A stretch of DNA of 23,637 nt, taken from Dethiosulfatibacter sp. (GTDB taxonomy: Bacteria; Bacillota_A; Clostridia; Tissierellales; Dethiosulfatibacteraceae). A program made the translations under genes and the position numbers. Of this stretch, positions 8,128-14,956 are shown in pieces. The stretch covers positions 1 through 23,637 of the forward strand of contig JAHRFV010000189.1 of NCBI GenBank assembly GCA_019084435.1, written 5' to 3'. Below the pieces are notes generated by a model that saw only the letters and a list, made by a program, of their open reading frames with translations, was not told where the DNA came from and did no database searches. Every line of letters begins with the position of its first letter. Positions within the stretch are counted from its first letter, which is position 1.

Positions 8128-9207
8128 ATGAAAACTATTTTAGTAACAGGCGGAGCCGGATTTATTGGAAGTAACTTTGTCAAATTAATGCTTGAAAAGT
8201 ACCCAGAATATAAGATTATCAACATTGATGCGCTTACATATGCGGGTAATTTAGAAAATCTAGACGATATCGACTGCAATCCAAATTATGAGTTCATTAA
8301 AGTCGATATTAGAGATAGAGAGAAGATTGAAGAAATTTTCAAGAACAATGAAATCACATCAGTTGTAAATTTCGCTGCAGAATCTCATGTGGACAGAAGC
8401 ATCGAAGAACCTGAAGTATTCTTAACAACAAATATTATTGGTACTCAAGTGCTCTTAGATACAGCTAAGAAATATTGGAAAGTGAATCCAAATGATAAAT
8501 ATTGCAAAGAGTACAAGCCTGGAGTAAAGTTTCTGCAGGTTTCTACAGATGAAGTTTATGGAGCATTAGGCGAAACAGGGATGTTTGTTGAGACAATGCC
8601 ACTTATGCCAAACAGCCCATACTCAGCATCAAAAGCGAGTGCTGATATGATAGTAAGAGCATATAATGAAACATTTGGTATGCCTGTAAATATCACTAGA
8701 TGTAGCAACAACTACGGTCCATATCAATTCCCCGAAAAATTAATTCCACTTATGATCAACAATTGTCTTAAAGAGATAGACCTTCCTGTGTACGGAGATG
8801 GAATGCAAGTCAGAGACTGGCTGCATGTCTCTGATCATTGTTCTGCAATTGATACTGTTCTTCATAAAGGAAGAGATGGAGAAGTGTATAATATCGGTGG
8901 AAATAACGAGAAGGCAAATATTGAGATTGTAAAACTTATTATTAATACTATTGGTAAATCAGAGAGTCTGATTAAATATGTAAAAGATCGACCAGGTCAT
9001 GATAGAAGATATGCTATAGATAACACAAAGATTACAACAGAGCTTGGCTGGGAGCCGGCATATACGTTTGAACAAGGAATGAAAGAAACAATTCAGTGGA
9101 ATCTTGAGAATGCCAAGTGGATCGAGAATATCATTTCCGGTGATTATGCGAACTACTATGATAAGATGTATTCAAGTATAGATGAGGTTGCATCATCAAA
9201 GAAATAG
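8128..9207 (+). CDS. rmlB: dTDP-glucose 4,6-dehydratase
   Basis: This extended SDR enzyme converts dTDP-glucose to dTDP-4-keto-6-deoxyglucose. The 359 residues include the NAD motif GGAGFIG (8-14), NFAAESHVDRS, the catalytic STDEVYG with Thr140-Asp141-Glu142, the YSASK pair Tyr165/Lys169, NNYGPYQFPEKLIPL, and RPGHDRRYAID. All are hallmarks of RmlB and not of other epimerases. Its ribosome site (CAGGAGG) lies inside the end of rmlCD, 4 bp separate the two genes, and a terminator follows, so rmlA-rmlCD-rmlB is one unit. Its product also feeds the dTDP-amino-sugar route suggested by the genes at the left of the window. Confidence 0.97.
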   Translation: MKTILVTGGAGFIGSNFVKLMLEKYPEYKIINIDALTYAGNLENLDDIDCNPNYEFIKVDIRDREKIEEIFKNNEITSVVNFAAESHVDRSIEEPEVFLTTNIIGTQVLLDTAKKYWKVNPNDKYCKEYKPGVKFLQVSTDEVYGALGETGMFVETMPLMPNSPYSASKASADMIVRAYNETFGMPVNITRCSNNYGPYQFPEKLIPLMINNCLKEIDLPVYGDGMQVRDWLHVSDHCSAIDTVLHKGRDGEVYNIGGNNEKANIEIVKLIINTIGKSESLIKYVKDRPGHDRRYAIDNTKITTELGWEPAYTFEQGMKETIQWNLENAKWIENIISGDYANYYDKMYSSIDEVASSKK

Positions 9208-9217
9208 GAATCGGAAA

Positions 9218-9250
9218 GGCAACCGGCGATTAAGAGTTGGTTGTCTTTTT
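9218..9250 (+). terminator. Intrinsic terminator after rmlB
   Basis: GGCAACC (9218-9224) pairs with GGTTGTC (9239-9245), with one G-U pair, and is followed by five T. It lies inside the polysaccharide cluster between rmlB and the epimerase gene. The two UDP-uronate genes downstream may therefore have their own promoter or depend on partial read-through. Confidence 0.65.
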
Positions 9251-9285
9251 ATCATACTGAACGGCTAATTGAAGGAGTGCAATTA

Positions 9286-10299
9286 ATGAAAATACTAATA
9301 ACAGGTGCAGCCGGCTTTATCGGATTTCACCTTTCAAAGAAATTACTTGATGATTCCTATCAGATAATAGGAATTGATAACTTGAATGACTATTATGATC
9401 CAAGCCTTAAGCAGTCCAGGCTTGAGATCCTAGGGAAGTACAACAACTTCAATTTCCATAAAGTAGATCTAAAAGACAAGGCTGCAGTAGATCATATCTT
9501 CGAAACTTATCAGCCTACTCATGTCATAAACTTAGCTGCTCAAGCAGGAGTGCGGTACTCTATTGAGAATCCCTATGCTTATGTAGATTCTAACCTTACT
9601 GGATTTATGAATATCTTAGAGGCATGTAGGAACTATCCAGTAGAGCATCTACTTTATGCTTCTTCTAGCTCTGTCTATGGTGGTAACAAAGTAGCGCCAT
9701 TCTCTACAAATCACAATGTGGATCATCCAGTGTCTCTTTATGCTGCGACGAAGAAGTCGAATGAATTGATGGCTCATACTTACAGTCATTTGTATGGTAT
9801 TCCTACAACAGGTCTTAGATTCTTTACGGTTTACGGGCCATATGGAAGACCGGACATGGCTTACTTCTCATTCACAAAGGATATCTTAGCTGGAAAGCCT
9901 ATTAAAGTGTTTAACCATGGAAAGATGGAAAGAGATTTTACTTATATTGATGATATCGTGGAAGGTATCGTGAAGCTTATTGGTAAAGCACCTGCTGCTA
10001 ATAAAGACTGGGATGAAAGCAAGGACGATTTAAGTACAAGCTTTGCACCTTACAAAATCTATAACATAGGTAATAACAATCCAGTGCAGCTCATGAGATT
10101 TATCAATGCTTTAGAATCTGCGCTTGGAAAAGAAGCGGAGAAAGTCTATATGGACATGCAGCCAGGAGATGTTCTGAGAACTTATGCAGATGTAAGTGAT
10201 TTAGAAAGAGATATCAACTTCAAACCATCTACGAGTATTGAGGATGGCCTCAAGAAGTTTGTTGAATGGTATGAAGAGTATTATAAAGTAGAGAAGTAG
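9286..10299 (+). CDS. UDP-glucuronate 4-epimerase
   Basis: This 337-residue extended SDR interconverts UDP-GlcA and UDP-GalA. GAAGFIG at residues 7-13 is the NAD site, Tyr152 and Lys156 of YAATK form the catalytic pair, and ASSSSVYGGNKVAPFST, KKSNELMAHTYSHLYGIPTT and LRFFTVYGPYGRPDMAYF are the specific signature of the CapI/LpsL/GAE group, which separates it from GalE. The start is ATG 9286 after GAAGGAG at 9271-9277. A longer in-frame start at TTG 9241 would begin inside the terminator arm and is rejected. The following UDP-glucose dehydrogenase makes its substrate. The product UDP-GalA would be a building block for an acidic capsule or wall polymer. Confidence 0.93.
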   Translation: MKILITGAAGFIGFHLSKKLLDDSYQIIGIDNLNDYYDPSLKQSRLEILGKYNNFNFHKVDLKDKAAVDHIFETYQPTHVINLAAQAGVRYSIENPYAYVDSNLTGFMNILEACRNYPVEHLLYASSSSVYGGNKVAPFSTNHNVDHPVSLYAATKKSNELMAHTYSHLYGIPTTGLRFFTVYGPYGRPDMAYFSFTKDILAGKPIKVFNHGKMERDFTYIDDIVEGIVKLIGKAPAANKDWDESKDDLSTSFAPYKIYNIGNNNPVQLMRFINALESALGKEAEKVYMDMQPGDVLRTYADVSDLERDINFKPSTSIEDGLKKFVEWYEEYYKVEK

Positions 10300-10406
10300 A
10301 GCTCTTGATGAGAAGAGAGGTAGATGATGAAGAAAGCCACTAATGAATACAGATGAAAGTCTTCAAATGTAAGGTTTTACAGAAATGAAAAGGGGGAATG
10401 TACATC

Positions 10407-11573
10407 ATGAAAATAACTATTGCCGGAACAGGTTATGTTGGCCTGTCTAATGCCATACTTTTAGCGCAGCACAATGAGGTCATAGCACTGGATATAATTA
10501 AAGAGAAGGTTGATATGATCAACAATAAAAAGTCTCCTATCATCGATCCAGAGATTGAGGAGTATCTAGCAACTAAAGATTTAAATTTAATTGCGACTAC
10601 AGATAATTTTCATGCTTATAAAGATGCAGAGTATGTCATCATTTCAACACCAACAAATTATGATCCAGAGAAGAACTACTTCAACACAAGAACTGTTGAA
10701 GCTGTAATTGCAAATGTATTATCGATCAATCCAGATGCTGTAATGATTGTTAAATCAACAGTACCTGTTGGATATACAGAAAAAGTAAGAGAAATGTTTG
10801 ACACTGAGAACATTATCTTCTCGCCAGAATTCTTAAGAGAAGGAAAGGCACTCTATGACAACCTCTATCCTTCGAGAATTGTTGTTGGTGAGCAGTCAGA
10901 GAGAGCAAAAGTGTTTGCTGAACTCTTGGCTCAAGGAGCTATTAAGAAAGATATTCCGATTCTTTATACAGGTGCAACAGAAGCAGAAGCGATTAAGTTA
11001 TTTGCTAACACCTATCTTGCACTCCGTGTAGCTTATTTTAATGAACTAGATTCATACGCGGAAGTGAGGGGGTTGGATACTAAGCAGATTATCGAAGGTG
11101 TAGGACTCGATCCACGTATAGGTACACACTATAATAACCCATCATTTGGTTATGGTGGTTACTGCTTGCCAAAAGATACAAAGCAATTATTAGCCAATTA
11201 CCAAGATGTACCTCAAAACGTGATGTCTGCAATAGTCGACGCAAACAGAACAAGAAAAGACCATATTGCTGATATGATCATTAAGAGACAGCCCAAGATT
11301 GTAGGGATTTATAGACTTACCATGAAAATGGATTCTGACAACTTCCGTCAGTCTGCTATCCAGGGTGTTATGAAGCGTATTAAAGCTAAAGGTATTGAGG
11401 TAGTGGTATTCGAGCCAGCACTTCATGAAGATGAATTCTACCATTCACGAGTAATCAAAGACTTTGATGAGTTTAAGAAAATCTCTGATGTTATTGTAGC
11501 AAATAGACTCTCTGATGAAATCAAAGATGTGGTGGACAAGGTCTATACAAGAGATTTGTTTAGTAGAGATTAA
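10407..11573 (+). CDS. ugd: UDP-glucose 6-dehydrogenase
   Basis: The enzyme oxidises UDP-glucose to UDP-glucuronate with two NAD+. The 388-residue protein has the NAD site GTGYVG (7-12), [30 protein letters not shown], the catalytic [21 protein letters not shown] region (Lys197, Asn201), and the catalytic Cys253 in [18 protein letters not shown]. Length and motifs fit the short Ugd/HasB class very closely, down to the C-terminal VYTRDLF. The start is ATG 10407, about 10 bp after AGGGGG; the in-frame ATG at 10398 is too close to that site. With the upstream epimerase it forms a UDP-GlcA/UDP-GalA module. The 107 bp before it show no gene. Confidence 0.96.
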   Translation: MKITIAGTGYVGLSNAILLAQHNEVIALDIIKEKVDMINNKKSPIIDPEIEEYLATKDLNLIATTDNFHAYKDAEYVIISTPTNYDPEKNYFNTRTVEAVIANVLSINPDAVMIVKSTVPVGYTEKVREMFDTENIIFSPEFLREGKALYDNLYPSRIVVGEQSERAKVFAELLAQGAIKKDIPILYTGATEAEAIKLFANTYLALRVAYFNELDSYAEVRGLDTKQIIEGVGLDPRIGTHYNNPSFGYGGYCLPKDTKQLLANYQDVPQNVMSAIVDANRTRKDHIADMIIKRQPKIVGIYRLTMKMDSDNFRQSAIQGVMKRIKAKGIEVVVFEPALHEDEFYHSRVIKDFDEFKKISDVIVANRLSDEIKDVVDKVYTRDLFSRD

Positions 11574-11696
11574 TGGATAAGACTTGATCCCACGTCGTCT
11601 TACTCCCCAAAAGTCCCCAAGAAACTTTTCATCCACATAAGTAAATTTTGGGAATCTTATATGAGGCTCTAATAAGGGTTACATCAACTAAAGCTT

Positions 11697-11771
11697 AGAT
11701 TTGAGAGGTGCCGGGCACGGACAAGTGTGCAAATGAGATTTGAGAGGTGCCAGGCACGGACAAGTGTACAA
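11697..11771 (+). repeat. Tandem 39-bp repeat with GTGCC-N-GGCAC palindrome, two copies
   Basis: Copy 1 (11697-11732) and copy 2 (11736-11771) share 34 of 36 bases and are separated by ATG, giving a 39-bp period. Each contains the short palindrome GTGCC-N-GGCAC followed by GGACAAGTGT. Similar palindromic units occur as dispersed intergenic repeats in low-GC Gram-positive genomes, but their spread in this genome cannot be seen here. Confidence 0.8.
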
Positions 11772-11848
11772 GTTGATTAGGGTGATGGAGAGATGAGCAG
11801 CTATACAGAATAAACAGATAGGCAAATAGGCAAATAGGCTGGTATCAA

Positions 11849-12082
11849 GATCGGTAGTGGCGATGATATTCGAGATAGGCATGATCAGCTTGACATCCCA
11901 GATAAGTTTGACATCCCAGATAAGCAGTGATGGTAACACCTAGATGTGCTGTGATGGTAACTTTTCAGATCGGTAGTGACGGTTAATTTTCAGGCAGTGA
12001 TTTTGGTTGATCAGTTTGACACCATGATCGGTAGTGATTCTGGTTGAGCAGTTTGACACCATGATTAGCAGTGAAAGAGAAC
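11849..12082 (+). repeat. Imperfect repeat array carrying TTGACA and GATCGGTAGTGA modules
   Basis: Several short modules recur within about 230 bp. An 18-bp tandem unit ending TTGACATCCCAGATAAG lies at 11889-11906 and 11907-11924. GTGATGGTAAC occurs twice. GATCGGTAGTG occurs at 11849, 11968 and 12026. Two 37-bp units (12009-12045 and 12046-12082) start GA-T/G-CAGTTTGACACCATGAT. TTGACA appears four times (11890, 11908, 12016, 12053) without convincing -10 partners. No gene is credible in 11574-12161. The first part (11574-11696) shows nothing clear, and 11813-11840 has a short tandem of an ATAGGCAA-like unit. Confidence 0.75.
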
Positions 12083-12116
12083 GGGCATTTTTAGTAGCAG
12101 AGATGTCCGTTTTTTA
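12080..12116 (+). terminator. Intrinsic terminator closing the repeat region
   Basis: AACGGGCAT (12080-12088) pairs with ATGTCCGTT (12103-12111), a 9-bp stem with one G-U pair, followed by a run of T to 12115. It is the first strong terminator after the dehydrogenase gene, about 500 bp downstream, and probably ends any read-through from the cluster. Confidence 0.8.
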
Positions 12117-12161
12117 ACAGAGGGAACTGGATTGATAGACACAACAAATAATGGAGGCGAA

Positions 12162-12446
12162 ATGAAATCATATATAATAAGAATTGAACTTGAAGAATCA
12201 AATCCATTAGTTTGGAGAAGGGTAATCATCCCTGCTGGTGCTACATATAAAAGACTTCATGATGTCATTCAGAACGTGACCAATTTCCAAAGTGGGTATC
12301 CAGGTGGAGGTTATCATCTCTATGAGTTTGATCTTCCTAAAGAGAATAGAATCGTCACAGATAATGAAGAAGCGTACATGGAGCATCAGCATTACATAAA
12401 GAACAAGAAATATTATGAAGAACGACTGAAATCAATGCCTGCCTGA
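12162..12446 (+). CDS. Truncated plasmid pRiA4b ORF-3-like (IS1096 passenger TnpR-like) protein
   Basis: The 94-residue product has the N-terminal half of the pRiA4b ORF-3-like domain: YIIRIELEESNPLVWRRVIIP, then ATYKRLHDVIQ and YHLYEFDLP. The second half, which normally carries a YDFGDxW motif (present in the gene at 13692), is missing. The frame ends in a stop 12 bp before the small inverted-repeat element at 12459, so an insertion or deletion probably cut the gene. The start is ATG 12162 after TGGAGGCG; an upstream in-frame TTG at 12132 is less likely. The biochemical function of the family is not established, and this copy is probably non-functional. Confidence 0.7.
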   Translation: MKSYIIRIELEESNPLVWRRVIIPAGATYKRLHDVIQNVTNFQSGYPGGGYHLYEFDLPKENRIVTDNEEAYMEHQHYIKNKKYYEERLKSMPA

Positions 12447-12458
12447 TCTGCATTGAAT

Positions 12459-12572
12459 AAAGTAGACACCCCTATTTTTAGAAGAAAACTGGTACACTCA
12501 TTGGGTTGATGTGCCTTTTTTCGTTGGTTTCAAATAATCTGGAATTGTAAAAGTGTGAAATCTGTCTACTTT
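12459..12572. mobile_element. Candidate 114-bp inverted-repeat element (MITE or IS end remnant)
   Basis: AAAGTAGACA at 12459-12468 is repeated in inverse orientation as TGTCTACTTT at 12563-12572, enclosing 94 bp without coding potential. It sits between the cut pRiA4b-like gene and the IS3 transposase. It could be a miniature element or the end of a lost insertion sequence. No target-site duplication was recognised. The next 80 bp (12573-12652) are AT-rich and show nothing clear. Confidence 0.4.
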
Positions 12573-12652
12573 TTTAAAGCATACCAATGTCTATTTTCAA
12601 ATATTTCACATTCATCAATTTTTAATAATGAACATTAATTCAATAAAGAACA

Positions 12653-12715
12653 AAAAAACACCTTAATAAGTATCCCAAGAGTATTAAATTGAAAATCTAA
12701 TTTCAGAAGGTGTTT
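12653..12715 (-). terminator. Terminator-like hairpin at the end of the IS3 transposase gene
   Basis: Read on the minus strand, AAAACACCTT inside the last codons (12706-12715) can pair with AAGGTGTTTT (12653-12662), followed by more T. The loop is long (43 nt), so the hairpin may be weak. It could limit transcription leaving the element. Confidence 0.4.
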
Positions 12716-13610
12716 TACCGGTTTTCATTTGCAATCTAACATTGTTATAATAACAAATAAAATCATTAATTATCTCAATGGCGGATTCCTTCGACTCAAT
12801 GATGGTTCGGTAGATACATTCCAGCTTCAATGTAGCGAAAAAGCTCTCAATGACTGCATTGTCTGTGGGGGTGCCCTTATTAGACATTGAGGCGTTGATA
12901 TTATTTCTCTTAACAAACTGATGATACTGTTGACTTGAAAATTGCACACCTTGATCTGAATGTATCAGAATAGGAATGCTGCCATCGATGCTTTCTAAGT
13001 CAAGTGCTTCTTGGATCATTCTTTTTACCAGATAGGTTTTCTGCGATTTGTGGAATTTGAAATGGACGATATATCTGTCGTATAGGTCGATGATAACGTA
13101 TAGATAATACCTTCCTTCATCTGTGTCAATCTTGGTGATGTCTATGGACCATTTTAGATTTTTGTAAAAAGCGCTGAAATCCCCTTTTAATTGATTTCTG
13201 TAAATGTGAATCGCTTTGTTGATGATCACATTCTTTTTGGTATATAAAGCTTTGGACAGCTTTCCATACCTATGCATGATTCGGTATGTTTTAGAGTAAC
13301 CAATCATGATGCCTTTCATTTCCAGTGCTTTTTTCATCAATCGATAACCTAATGAGTCTCTGTGGGCGTTTTGAATCTTGATGATCATTCTCAGAATTGC
13401 CTCGTCTTGACTTTCTTTTTTAATGCGCTTTGACCATTTGTAGAATCCACTTCTAGAGACGTCAAGAATTCTACATAACTTAACGATGGATATTTGCTTG
13501 TGGAATCTTTTGATAATGCTGAAACGCACCTTTTTACTGACATAACTTGGATGCGCTTTTATGTAAGTCAAAAAACTCTCAAGTGTATTGGGAGTGGTAT
13601 TACGGGTCAT
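12684..13610 (-). CDS. IS3-family transposase OrfB (DDE, rve integrase core)
   Basis: The 308-residue protein has the IS3 OrfB layout. An N-terminal HTH_21-like region includes ILDVSRSGFYKW, and the rve core has Asp157 (WSIDITKI), Asp219 (LIHSDQGVQFSS) and Glu255 (DNAVIESFFATLK). The 35 residues between the second Asp and the Glu match the DD35E spacing. The start is probably ATG 13610, with AGGGGG about 11 bp upstream; an in-frame TTG start at 13643 would add 11 residues. A TATAAT lies just upstream on this strand. No orfA precedes it, because the next gene begins within 82 bp, so the normal OrfAB fusion cannot form. Clear terminal repeats were not found. The element is probably partial. Confidence 0.9.
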   Translation of the reverse strand: MTRNTTPNTLESFLTYIKAHPSYVSKKVRFSIIKRFHKQISIVKLCRILDVSRSGFYKWSKRIKKESQDEAILRMIIKIQNAHRDSLGYRLMKKALEMKGIMIGYSKTYRIMHRYGKLSKALYTKKNVIINKAIHIYRNQLKGDFSAFYKNLKWSIDITKIDTDEGRYYLYVIIDLYDRYIVHFKFHKSQKTYLVKRMIQEALDLESIDGSIPILIHSDQGVQFSSQQYHQFVKRNNINASMSNKGTPTDNAVIESFFATLKLECIYRTIIESKESAIEIINDFICYYNNVRLQMKTGKTPSEIRFSI

Positions 13611-13691
13611 ATTTTCATGAACCCCCTTTCTGGAATCTAGCAAGATTATATCATGAACTTACAAGTATGAATGAAAGCGAAGGAGAAGAAT

Positions 13692-14852
13692 ATGCTGATT
13701 AAGTGCACAAAAAAATTATTGGATACATTGGATGCAAAGGTTACAGAAGATCATCAGGAATCATTGATGTTTTCATGGCATGCTAATGTGGTGACAGTCA
13801 ATCGAAGAAAGACTGTGATTTTGTTAAATGATTTGAACAGATATGTGATTGTGCTGTACGGATTGAAGAAAAAGGATTTTTCAAATATGGATAAGTTGAT
13901 ACTAAGGGCCATTAATGACGTTTTTGAAGATGAATGTCTTAACGAAGACATTATTAATGCGTATTTTCAAGAAGCAGGCGGGATTACTTATACAACAACC
14001 AAAGATAGATCATCTACTAGCAGACTTAATCGTGTGGCAGATTGGGTTAATCAATTCTATGATCTGTTGATTGAAGATTCAGTTATCCAGTCTTCTCTAA
14101 GCATGCGAATCAGTAGAATATTGGTCAGTGAAAGCAAAGGAAGCAAAGATTATATTGTGCCGGTCGATCTACTTCACAAGAATCTAGAGGAATCATATAG
14201 CCAACCGGTCATCAAATGCAAGGCAGTTGTAATGAAAGTGACTTTGGATCTGGATAATTTTGATGTATGGAGGCGATTTATTGTTCCGGTGAATACGACT
14301 TATACTGTACTGCATAAGGTGTTGCAGAAGGCTTTCGTATGGCGTGATTATCATCTTCACCATTATTATATCTATGGAGACCAGGGCATAGTTGATACAT
14401 CTATGATCAACCACCCCAATTTCCATAAGGAAGGCTATTTACCGATATTGAACATTGTTAGCGATGAGTATGCCTTTAATGATCCTGATGATTTGGAGAT
14501 GATATGGGAGAATGGTGTCAGATTATCCGAGATACCCTTTGAACATGCCAAATATACTTATGACTTTGGTGACAACTGGCAGCATTATATAGAGGTGGAA
14601 GGAACGATAGAGGATTTTGACTGCAACCATCCTGTATTTGTCGATGGATCTGGAGACACCCCGCCAGAAGATGTAGGCGGAGAGTCTGGATATGAGAATT
14701 TCCTAGCAATCATATCTGACCCTGATGAAGAAGAGCACGAAGACTTTAAGTTATGGGCTGAAGAGCAAAGATTCAGGAAGTATGATCCAGTTTTTGTGAA
14801 GAAAGAAGTAGAGGATCTTTTCCGACGTTATAAACCACCAATTAATGAATAA
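13692..14852 (+). CDS. DUF6933-like plus pRiA4b ORF-3-like two-domain protein
   Basis: The 386-residue protein starts with a region of about 115 residues that resembles DUF6933: MLIKCTKKLLDTL, ESLMFSWHANVVTVNRRKTVIL, and LNRYVIVLYGLKKKDF. From about residue 180 it carries the pRiA4b ORF-3-like domain with VTLDLDNFDVWRRFIVP, HKVLQKAFVWRDYHLHHYYI, and the diagnostic AKYTYDFGDNWQHYIEVEG, followed by an acidic GDTPPEDVGGESGYENFL tail. The start is ATG 13692 after AAGGAGAAG (13680-13688); ATG 13671 lies before that site. It is the complete relative of the cut gene at 12162, and the IS3 transposase gene lies between the two. It has no signal peptide. The function is unknown; these domains often travel with mobile DNA. 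Confidence 0.75.
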   Translation: MLIKCTKKLLDTLDAKVTEDHQESLMFSWHANVVTVNRRKTVILLNDLNRYVIVLYGLKKKDFSNMDKLILRAINDVFEDECLNEDIINAYFQEAGGITYTTTKDRSSTSRLNRVADWVNQFYDLLIEDSVIQSSLSMRISRILVSESKGSKDYIVPVDLLHKNLEESYSQPVIKCKAVVMKVTLDLDNFDVWRRFIVPVNTTYTVLHKVLQKAFVWRDYHLHHYYIYGDQGIVDTSMINHPNFHKEGYLPILNIVSDEYAFNDPDDLEMIWENGVRLSEIPFEHAKYTYDFGDNWQHYIEVEGTIEDFDCNHPVFVDGSGDTPPEDVGGESGYENFLAIISDPDEEEHEDFKLWAEEQRFRKYDPVFVKKEVEDLFRRYKPPINE

Positions 14853-14867
14853 TATTATGCTTTATTA

Positions 14868-14896
14868 TTGTAAAAAGAATGGCTGTTTGTTATAAT
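14868..14896 (+). promoter_or_regulatory. Sigma-A-type promoter of the SLH/GLUG protein gene
   Basis: TTGTAA (14868-14873) and a perfect TATAAT (14891-14896) are separated by 17 bp, 61 bp before the start codon at 14957. The preceding gene ends at 14852, so the promoter serves the surface protein alone. Confidence 0.8.
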
Positions 14897-14956
14897 CTAC
14901 TAGTAGGTTTTAACAGACATTTTTTTTACCAATTTTTAGAACTAAGGGGAGGAACA

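Noticed and set aside
9241..9285. Longer start (TTG 9241) for the UDP-glucuronate epimerase
   Set aside because: It begins inside the arm of a terminator. ATG 9286 has a good GAAGGAG site and begins directly at the conserved MKILITGAAGFIG.
11576..11602. Terminator right after ugd (TAAGAC with GTCTTA)
   Set aside because: The 6-bp stem is weak and no T-run follows.
11688..11939. Minus-strand open frame over the repeat tract
   Set aside because: The product only mirrors the DNA repeats (repeated LIWDVK and TCPC..APLKS) and has no ribosome site.
11849..12082. CRISPR array
   Set aside because: The modules are imperfect, vary in length and order, and do not enclose uniform unique spacers. No cas gene is nearby.
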